Shown: one piece after another, positions 63,701-64,000 of the stretch | How the letters are laid out: the number at the start of each line of letters is the position of its first letter | How positions within the stretch are numbered: the first letter of the stretch is position 1 | Assembly: GCA_029215795.1 (NCBI GenBank) | Contig: JARDYH010000007.1 | Coordinates: 76,209,763 to 76,273,762 of the forward strand | Origin: Anniella stebbinsi | Taxonomy: Eukaryota > Chordata > Lepidosauria > Squamata > Anniellidae | DNA: 64,000 nt | Reading direction: 5' to 3' | Notes under the pieces: model-generated | Databases searched by the model: none | What the model saw: only the letters and a program-made list of their open reading frames with translations | What the model was told of the DNA's origin: nothing | Made by a program: the position numbers and the translations under genes

Positions 63701-64000
63701 ATGCAATGACGGAGAACTCCTTGTATGTGTTGGGATACTCTCCAGGAGGCGTGACGACATAGTATTCCACACCTAAGTAGTTGACGGGGTAGACAACCAT
63801 GGTGTCAGCTGAATTCTTCTTGGAGCTGAAGGCCAACACAGTGGTGATGGCACTTGATTTGACCATGACCGTTTTGCACAATTTAGCCGTGCCAGTCATC
63901 TCCATATAAGCTGGTAGTTTCACCACTTTGGTTTTACCCTTGAAGACGGTCAGCTTCCGCATTGTTTGGGAATTGCAGACTGAGATAGTGACATAGGTGA
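23120..64000 (-). CDS. FCGBP: Gene B: IgGFc-binding protein-like gene, 5'-partial, eighteen exons
   Basis: Joined exons, 5' to 3' on the minus strand: 64000-62888, 61267-60921, 58528-57958, 56051-55450, 53035-52468, 51114-50516, 49258-48679, 47316-47117, 45793-45652, 45335-45007, 42733-42160, 37972-37377, 36167-35603, 30699-30110, 28019-27449, 25492-25293, 24564-24184, 23410-23120. All GT-AG, phases consistent, about 2938 visible residues. Order: IgGFc-binding N-terminal domain, then seven D units (VWD-C8 with TIL and VWC modules), the last lacking C8. Family function: a secreted mucus protein bound to gel-forming mucins. The start codon, signal peptide and promoter lie beyond the right edge. 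No internal stop or frameshift found. Confidence 0.92.
23520..24093 (+). repeat. Possible LTR-retroelement-derived fragment in intron B17
   Basis: A glutamate/serine-rich coding-like start near 23545-23640 (DYESESASEAEETG) is followed by a region with AATAAA (about 24014) and an end 'gcttggaaccgcgacacct' that resembles an LTR 3' end. No paired LTR or primer-binding site was identified. It is antisense to gene B. Confidence 0.3.
24184..24564 (-). CDS. FCGBP: Gene B exon B17: unit D7, VWC-like and first half of VWD
   Basis: Acceptor TTCCCTGTAG, exon 24564 to 24184, donor GCTTGG|GTAAGA; 381 nt, phase 0 to 0, the same as gene A exon A9. Cysteine-rich start ([15 protein letters not shown]), then GQCTLTLGAQLTTFDG: TTFDG is kept but GDPHY is lost, as in gene A. 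Confidence 0.88.
25293..25492 (-). CDS. FCGBP: Gene B exon B16: unit D7, TIL domain
   Basis: Acceptor CTCTCTCCAG, exon 25492 to 25293, donor ATCAAG|GTAGGT; 200 nt, phase 1 to 0. One TIL domain from CPANSQYELC to CGCVHDGRYIK; it ends with the same residues as gene A exon A8 (DGRYIK). Confidence 0.9.
26000..26740 (-). repeat. SINE split by a foldback MITE
   Basis: A reversed SINE body (to 26105: 'ccctcctctagggtggcata', 'caacaacactgcaaggtag') resumes after 26645 ('gtcattcagtgaactttgtg', 'ggggatttgaacctgggtt'). Between them sits a GGCTCAGTTCAGACAACA-ended foldback of the same family as 13763-14280. The MITE therefore inserted after the SINE. Confidence 0.6.
26106..26645. mobile_element. Foldback MITE, GGCTGAATTCGGACGACA family (copy 2)
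   Basis: Left end TGGCTCAGTTCAGACAACAC, right end GTGTTCTCTGAATTGAGCCA. The interior carries inverted CTCCACCATTG-type motifs. Confidence 0.6.
27180..27385 (+). repeat. L2/CR1-like LINE 3' tail with (AAT)n/(TTA)n
   Basis: Reads 'ggcaggcctatccggatgaa' and 'gttccccgccttgatccgta', then 'gggagaggcgggttataaat' and an AAT/ATT triplet run (27337-27381). The same tail is at 41440-41890 and reversed at 36857-37140. Confidence 0.6.
27449..28019 (-). CDS. FCGBP: Gene B exon B15: unit D6, second half of VWD and C8
   Basis: Acceptor TTGGCACAG, exon 28019 to 27449, donor TGCC|GTAAGT; 571 nt, phase 0 to 1, the same length as gene A exon A7. Starts VDGEAYALPL, has an intact CGLCGNFNG and a C8 pattern (GPFSECH...CLYDMCADKG...[13 protein letters not shown]), ends WRTASFC. 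Continuing past 27449 would read intron. Confidence 0.92.
28400..28746. repeat. Probable foldback element with GGCATCATCAGATG ends
   Basis: Left GGGCATCATCAGATGGG, right CTCATCTGATGACGCTG. Interior non-coding. In intron B14. Confidence 0.5.
29430..29580. repeat. Small foldback element, AGATCTACACCAAGC family (copy 2)
   Basis: Inverted halves: CTACACTGCTGTTTTAAAGT with ATAACAGTAGTGACAACTGT, and their complements to the right (ACAGTTGTCACTACTGTTAT ... AAAGCAGCAGTGTA). Confidence 0.6.
29590..30025 (+). repeat. L2/CR1-like LINE 3' end (reverse-transcriptase ORF tail)
   Basis: The + strand encodes a tail of the 'RAFSVVAPQLWNDLPDE' type used by L2/CR1-clade ORF2 proteins (29660-29810), then a 3' region 'accgcccagagagctttggc' and an (AATA)n tail. 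It adjoins exon B14 on the opposite strand. Confidence 0.6.
30110..30699 (-). CDS. FCGBP: Gene B exon B14: unit D6, TIL, VWC-like and first half of VWD
   Basis: Acceptor TTCTTTTAG, exon 30699 to 30110, donor GTTATG|GTAGGT; 590 nt, phase 1 to 0. TIL from CPRNAHYDLCGNGCPVTC to CGCLYKGRYY, then the VWC-like region. The VWD entrance reads AKCSVSRGVHYLTFDG: the cysteine and TFDG are kept but GDPH is RGVH, so no autocleavage is expected. Counterpart of gene A exon A6. Confidence 0.91.
30875..31093. mobile_element. Foldback MITE, GGCTGAATTCGGACGACA family (copy 3)
   Basis: Ends TGGCTGAATTCGGACAACAC and TGTTGTCCGAATTCAGCCA, nearly perfect inverted repeats; interior AATCAACTTTACAGTTGTTC and similar motifs shared with 42947-43170 and 57137-57370. 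Confidence 0.75.
31345..32030 (-). repeat. LINE fragment with C-terminal zinc-knuckle remnant
   Basis: Reversed: the tail is a (TTCTA)n-type end near 31350. The body on the minus strand encodes, in broken frames, a C-x-C...ETVGHVLLYC segment (about 31745-31830), the CCHC-like end found in R4/RTE-type LINE proteins. Clade uncertain. Confidence 0.45.
32528..33889. mobile_element. hAT-like non-autonomous element 2, GC-rich with three tandem palindromes
   Basis: Termini TAGGGGTGTGCACGGACC and GTGCACATCCCTA, flanked by a perfect 8-bp duplication CTGCTGGG (32520-32527 and 33890-33897). Subterminal GGATCGGATCGG repeats. The centre (about 32925-33625) is a tandem array of three near-perfect palindromes, each with the middle CGGGTGATGACATCACCCG (near 33000, 33288 and 33540), separated by C-rich spacers with GGTAAGG. 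Long open frames here are glycine/proline-rich by-products. It lies in intron B13. Confidence 0.88.
33898..34524. other. Intron B13 stretch; nothing recognised
   Basis: Contains a poly-G run near 34404-34418 and no recognisable exon or element end. Confidence 0.4.
34525..34840. mobile_element. 320-bp foldback MITE, hAT-like (copy 2)
   Basis: Ends TAGGGTGACCAGATAAAATC and GATTTTATCTGGTCACCCT. Flanking duplication AGCTAAAA (34517-34524 and 34841-34848). The interior is nearly identical by eye to copy 1 (4683-4997). Confidence 0.82.
35603..36167 (-). CDS. FCGBP: Gene B exon B13: unit D5, second half of VWD and C8
   Basis: Acceptor TCTCCTGTAG, exon 36167 to 35603, donor TGCA|GTGAGT; 565 nt, phase 0 to 1, the same length as gene A exon A5. 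Starts [10 protein letters not shown], has CGLCGNDN and the C8 pattern (GDQYCGIL...GPFRQCY...PTPYLDDCVFDVCQYKG), ends WRSPSFC. Confidence 0.92.
36605..36859 (+). repeat. SINE with (AAT)n tail
   Basis: Body 'gagacccagattcaaatcct', 'cacgtacctcacagggttat', 'ccatgtataccaccttgagc', then (AAT)n at 36815-36859. The right side abuts a reversed LINE tail. Confidence 0.7.
36857..37140 (-). repeat. L2/CR1-like LINE 3' tail, reversed
   Basis: Contains 'cctgcctctccgtctggatc', 'gaggcggggaacaacaacat' and, further right, the reversed ORF tail ('ggtcattccacagtctggga'). Confidence 0.6.
37377..37972 (-). CDS. FCGBP: Gene B exon B12: unit D5, TIL, VWC-like and first half of VWD
   Basis: Acceptor TGTCTCCTCCCAG, exon 37972 to 37377, donor ATACAG|GTAGGG; 596 nt, phase 1 to 0. 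TIL from [18 protein letters not shown] to CGCTHSGLYY, then a VWC-like region. The VWD entrance reads TTCAATGHHHYTTFDG: everything is kept except that DP of GDPH is replaced by HH. A 3.3-kb transposon ends only 34 bases upstream of the acceptor. Counterpart of gene A exon A4. Confidence 0.92.
38007..41306. mobile_element. hAT-like element 3: 3.3-kb near-perfect foldback
   Basis: Termini TAGGGATGTGCACTGACC and GATGCACACCCCTA, flanked by a perfect 8-bp duplication TTTACAAC (37999-38006 and 41307-41314). Subterminal GGATCGGATCGG arrays lie at both ends. The two arms (38007-39493 and 39808-41306) are inverted copies about a centre at 39650.5, with a 314-bp loop. Each arm contains several tandem units of about 150 bp (GCCTATAACTTTGTCATTTT ... 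GGCAATTAATTTTT). Matching open frames occur on both strands because of the symmetry and are not considered genes. Confidence 0.9.
39656..39772 (+). CDS. Short unassigned open frame (38 codons) in the loop of element 3
   Basis: ATG at 39656, stop TAA at 39770-39772. The product begins MDTTSVAAKRARIKEMRE, basic and helix-like, and ends in a glycine-rich stretch. It lies in the only single-copy part of the foldback, so it could be a remnant of the N-terminus of the transposase of the parent element. I do not recognise it; translation is not supported by anything else. Confidence 0.2.
   Translation: MDTTSVAAKRARIKEMRESVSFFFPGGGRVQLTAPASV
41395..41890 (+). repeat. L2/CR1-like LINE 3' end
   Basis: Encodes an ORF2 tail of the 'TFSSVAPSLWNGLPEE' type (41567-41640) followed by 'gttccccgccttgatccaaa', 'gggagaggcgggtaagaaat' and an ATT/AGT triplet run. 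Confidence 0.65.
42160..42733 (-). CDS. FCGBP: Gene B exon B11: unit D4, second half of VWD and C8
   Basis: Acceptor CTGTTTCTAG, exon 42733 to 42160, donor TGTG|GTGAGT; 574 nt, phase 0 to 1. Starts LNSVLTSLPV, has CGFCGNFNQN and the C8 pattern (GPFRECH...CIYDVCLNGG...LCQALDAYANNC), ends QQSGCG. Gene A exon A3 matches it up to this exact donor and then continues 81 nt. Confidence 0.91.
42783..42932 (-). repeat. CR1/L3-type LINE 3' tail, reversed
   Basis: 'cataagaacataacaagagc', 'accaagggtccatcaagtcc', 'cacacagtggccaaccagct'. Confidence 0.6.
42947..43170. mobile_element. Foldback MITE, GGCTGAATTCGGACGACA family (copy 4)
   Basis: Left GGCTCAATTCAGACGACATA, right TGTCGTCCAAATTGAGC; the interior 'gctgatcctaatccacacca' is shared with copies 3 and 6. 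Confidence 0.72.
43396..43544. repeat. Isolated 149-bp foldback
   Basis: Inverted arms: GGCTCCAATGTCCGTGGGGC ... AACTCTAAAGGAGCTATCCA and the complement from 43460 to 43544. No duplication of flanks identified. Confidence 0.55.
43709..44031. mobile_element. 320-bp foldback MITE, hAT-like (copy 3, diverged)
   Basis: Interior matches the family (GGGAATTTCAG..., AAATTCCCTCTTCATCATAA, GTTGTGATGAAGAGGGAATT), with altered ends (AGTAACCATATGG / CATATGCTCAGTCTA). Confidence 0.65.
44032..45006. other. Intron B10, right part; nothing recognised
   Basis: Possibly an old retroelement around 44300-44640, judging from AATAAATATTTATTTG near 44561, but no ends were identified. Confidence 0.3.
45007..45335 (-). 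CDS. FCGBP: Gene B exon B10: unit D4, VWC-like segment and first half of VWD
   Basis: Acceptor CTTCCTGCAG, exon 45335 to 45007, donor ATCCGG|GTGAGT; 329 nt, phase 1 to 0, the same length as gene A exon A2. Starts DLCKKLTCRTKETC. The VWD entrance is ETCWGWGEPHYHTFDG, so GDPH is conservatively changed to GEPH, then [18 protein letters not shown] is intact. It shows what exon A2 looked like before its divergence. Confidence 0.91.
45435..45480. repeat. (GT)n microsatellite
   Basis: Interrupted GT run just upstream (on the minus strand) of exon B10. Confidence 0.9.
45652..45793 (-). CDS. FCGBP: Gene B exon B9: small VWC-like cysteine exon of unit D4
   Basis: Acceptor GCTTGCAG, exon 45793 to 45652, donor AAAG|GTGACT; 142 nt, phase 0 to 1. 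Encodes PNETALLNECQQLCTC, a Cys-rich HSHSCTASETC stretch, and a MTCINK end. The donor GTGACT is weaker than the others. No counterpart was found in gene A, whose unit D1 starts directly with the exon equivalent to B10. Confidence 0.82.
46100..46300 (-). repeat. SINE fragment, reversed
   Basis: 'tccattttatcttcacaaca', 'ctcctgagaggtaggttaag', 'cacccagtgaactgcatggc'. Confidence 0.6.
46301..46450. repeat. Small foldback element, AGATCTACACCAAGC family (copy 3)
   Basis: Ends GGCCAGATCTACACCAAGCG and GCTTGGTGTAGATCTGGCC are near-perfect inverted repeats; the interior also pairs (GGGATATAGCGGTATGAAA). Confidence 0.7.
47117..47316 (-). CDS. FCGBP: Gene B exon B8: unit D4, TIL domain
   Basis: Acceptor CTCTCCTGTAG, exon 47316 to 47117, donor TACAAG|GTGCCT; 200 nt, phase 1 to 0. 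One TIL domain from CPSNSHYEVCADLCSADC to CGCFWNGNYYK. Like exons B16 and A8, this TIL stands alone. Confidence 0.88.
47606..47835. repeat. Probable foldback element with CCAGATGGGGC-type ends (copy 2)
   Basis: Left CTTCCAGATGGGGCTTTTTA, right AGGAGTCCTTCATCTGGAAG. Related to 6290-6522. Confidence 0.5.
48679..49258 (-). CDS. FCGBP: Gene B exon B7: unit D3, second half of VWD and C8
   Basis: Acceptor CTTCTTCCAG, exon 49258 to 48679, donor TGCC|GTGAGT; 580 nt, phase 0 to 1. Starts VNGVFQSLPI. The motif CGLCGN reads RGLCGNYN, losing the first cysteine. C8 follows (CGILT...SPFRACH...CIYDLCLGNG...LCQSIQSYVSAC), ending WRNPSFC. Downstream apparent coding is intron. Confidence 0.91.
49591..49724. 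repeat. (GGAA)n purine microsatellite
   Basis: Long GGAA run with a purine-only extension, in intron B6. The rest of that intron to 50515 shows nothing recognised. Confidence 0.9.
50516..51114 (-). CDS. FCGBP: Gene B exon B6: unit D3, TIL, VWC-like and first half of VWD
   Basis: Acceptor CTTTTCCAG, exon 51114 to 50516, donor GTCAAG|GTGGGT; 599 nt, phase 1 to 0. TIL from CLQNSHYELCAGSCQQTC to CGCMYQGQYY, the VWC-like region, then VWD with an intact GDPHYFSFDG (GDPH at 50746-50735) and FDFQGTCTYILAKA. One of two units of gene B with the full autocleavage motif. Confidence 0.91.
51320..51742. mobile_element. Probable hAT-like foldback with TAGTGCTGTGCTGAA ends
   Basis: Left TAGTGCTGTGCTGAAAATT, right GATTCAGCACAGCACTA. 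Flanks GTTCTGAG and GTTCTCCT agree in five of eight positions, a possible decayed 8-bp duplication. Intron B5. Confidence 0.5.
51827..51862. repeat. (ATT)n microsatellite
   Basis: Pure ATT run in intron B5. Confidence 0.9.
52468..53035 (-). CDS. FCGBP: Gene B exon B5: unit D2, second half of VWD and C8
   Basis: Acceptor TGCTCCCAG, exon 53035 to 52468, donor TGGA|GTAAGT; 568 nt, phase 0 to 1. Starts VNGLLTNLPY. CGLCGN is SGLCGN here (first cysteine lost). C8 is present (CGLLV...GPFRECH...CVYDYCIYNG), but the usual exon end SFC is ILW, so the last C8 cysteine is replaced by tryptophan. Confidence 0.9.
53036..53838. other. Intron B4, left part; nothing recognised
   Basis: A/T-rich unique-looking sequence with no recognised element ends or exons. 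Confidence 0.4.
53839..54473. mobile_element. hAT-like element 4: 635-bp foldback
   Basis: Termini TAGGGGTGTGCACGCC and ACACATCCCTA, flanked by a perfect 8-bp duplication GTGTGCAG (53831-53838 and 54474-54481). Subterminal runs of TATCGT-type repeats. The central halves are inverted copies about 54150 (AATTTGAGATCAATCCCTCC and complement). The unit GCCTATAACTTCTGTG...TTGAAACTTGG resembles the arm units of element 3. Confidence 0.87.
54761..54826. repeat. (GGAA)n microsatellite
   Basis: GGAA run followed by a poly-C stretch; intron B4. Confidence 0.9.
55450..56051 (-). CDS. FCGBP: Gene B exon B4: unit D2, TIL, VWC-like and first half of VWD
   Basis: Acceptor TTCCTTGAAG (an unusual purine before AG), exon 56051 to 55450, donor GTCATG|GTGAGT; 602 nt, phase 1 to 0. 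TIL from CPENSQYKICGSACPATC to CGCVFEGRLL, the VWC-like region, then ATCSAFGYSHYHSFDG: GDPH is GYSH, so autocleavage is not expected. The core FNFHGTCLYTFAGL is kept. Confidence 0.89.
56222..56712. mobile_element. Foldback MITE, GGCTGAATTCGGACGACA family (copy 5)
   Basis: Left GAGTTTGGACGACATATTAG, right TTGTGTCGTCCGAAACAAGCC. Interior non-coding, ends diverged. Confidence 0.6.
57137..57370. mobile_element. Foldback MITE, GGCTGAATTCGGACGACA family (copy 6)
   Basis: Left TGGCTGAATTCGGACGACAC, right GTGTTGTCCGAATTCAGCC. The interior is shared with copies 3 and 4. Confidence 0.75.
57702..57749. repeat. (GT)n microsatellite
   Basis: GT run with one TA interruption in intron B3. Confidence 0.9.
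57958..58528 (-). CDS. FCGBP: Gene B exon B3: unit D1, second half of VWD and C8
   Basis: Acceptor GCCATGCCAG, exon 58528 to 57958, donor TGCT|GTGAGT; 571 nt, phase 0 to 1. Starts VNNQRSRLPV, has CGLCGDFNG, then C8 (CGWIS...GPFSQCH...CAYDLYIYKG...LCQALKSYADAC). In other units the stretch reads YDxC; here it is YDLY, a lost C8 cysteine. Ends LTGCC. Confidence 0.9.
58529..59658. other. Intron B2, left part; nothing recognised
   Basis: No recognised exon; a short 'agaatcatagagttgggaag' near 58737 may be a CR1 trace. Confidence 0.35.
59659..59978. mobile_element. 320-bp foldback MITE, hAT-like (copy 4)
   Basis: Ends TAGGCTGACCATATG and CATATGGTCAGCCTA, flanked by a perfect 8-bp duplication GATTTGCA (59651-59658 and 59979-59986). 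Interior as in copies 1 and 2. Confidence 0.83.
59987..60920. other. Intron B2, right part; nothing recognised
   Basis: Open frames here carry no domain and lie outside the spliced gene. Confidence 0.4.
60921..61267 (-). CDS. FCGBP: Gene B exon B2: unit D1, VWC-like segment and first half of VWD
   Basis: Acceptor TTCTTGCCAG, exon 61267 to 60921, donor GTCAGG|GTAAGA; 347 nt, phase 1 to 0. A short cysteine segment (CSSIQCQKKDSCQ) leads directly into VWD with an intact GDPHYQTFDK (GDPH at 61148-61137) and FMGTCTYTMVKNCG. As in gene A, the first D unit has no TIL domain. Confidence 0.9.
61801..62200 (-). repeat. L2/CR1-like LINE 3' end, reversed
   Basis: The minus strand encodes an ORF2 tail (RAFSAVAPRQWNKLP) near 62110-62165, followed by an A/T-rich 3' region ending in (TAAA)n-like sequence near 61800-61830. 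Confidence 0.6.
62655..62835 (-). repeat. SINE fragment, reversed
   Basis: 'ctttctccaaggagcttgaa', 'caaccaccctatgaggttag', 'cacccagtaagtttcgtggc', 'gagattcaaaccctgttttt'. Confidence 0.6.
62888..64000 (-). CDS. FCGBP: Gene B exon B1 (partial): IgGFc-binding N-terminal domain
   Basis: The frame is open through the right edge; the residues before the first ATG (TYVTISVCNSQT, ending at 63963) are in frame and fit the domain, so that methionine at 63962 is not the start. About 370 residues of the IgGFc-binding domain are visible (VIAWEERTAVEIHLKG, SGHTCAHKNTHCNHVMEQLL, GIQVFFF, FDPFFINIPD, GTEYSW). The donor GTAG|GTGAGT at 62887 is phase 1. In the family this N-terminal domain is where IgG Fc binding was reported; binding here is not shown by the sequence. 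Confidence 0.92.

Noticed and set aside
1..64000. Assignment to zonadhesin, alpha-tectorin or a gel-forming mucin
   Set aside because: These share VWD, C8 and TIL domains, but both genes here carry the IgGFc-binding N-terminal domain and no MAM, PTS-rich or CysD domains.
63963..64000. Methionine at 63962 as the start of gene B
   Set aside because: The frame stays open to the window edge and the upstream residues fit the IgGFc-binding domain.

Overview
The window is vertebrate nuclear DNA, most likely from a squamate reptile (a lizard). The evidence is large multi-exon genes with GT-AG introns, CR1/L3/L2-type LINE tails, tRNA-derived SINEs of the kind common in lizards, and many hAT-like foldback elements. 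No species can be named from the sequence alone.

The coding content is two IgGFc-binding-protein-like (FCGBP family) genes facing each other tail to tail. Gene A (+ strand, 1-15575) enters from the left edge inside the N-terminal IgGFc-binding domain and continues as four VWD-type D units in ten visible exons (about 1575 visible residues). Gene B (- strand, 64000-23120) enters from the right edge in the same N-terminal domain and continues as seven D units in eighteen visible exons (about 2938 visible residues). I assembled both by hand from splice sites, phases and family motifs; every exon is open and all phases agree. FCGBP proteins are secreted, cysteine-rich partners of gel-forming mucins, so both genes probably encode mucus or epithelial-surface glycoproteins. 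Exons A2-A10 match B10-B18 one to one, most with identical lengths, so the locus is an inverted paralogous pair in which A has no counterpart of B's first three D units.

Most units are two-exon cassettes: TIL/VWC plus the first half of VWD (phase 1 to 0), then the second half of VWD plus C8 (phase 0 to 1). The GDPH autocleavage motif survives only in A unit 2 and B units 1 and 3. Exon A3 has lost its ancestral splice donor and gained 81 nt in frame.

Roughly 15.6-23.1 kb separates the two 3' ends and holds only repeats. Introns and spacer carry four transposons sharing TAGGG(G/A)TGTGCAC termini and perfect 8-bp target duplications (19137-20266, 32528-33889, 38007-41306, 53839-54473). One is a 3.3-kb near-perfect foldback and one contains three tandem GC-rich palindromes. 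There are also four copies of a 320-bp foldback MITE, six of a GGCTGAATTCGGACGACA-ended family, LINE and SINE fragments, and many microsatellites. Neither promoter is in the window.
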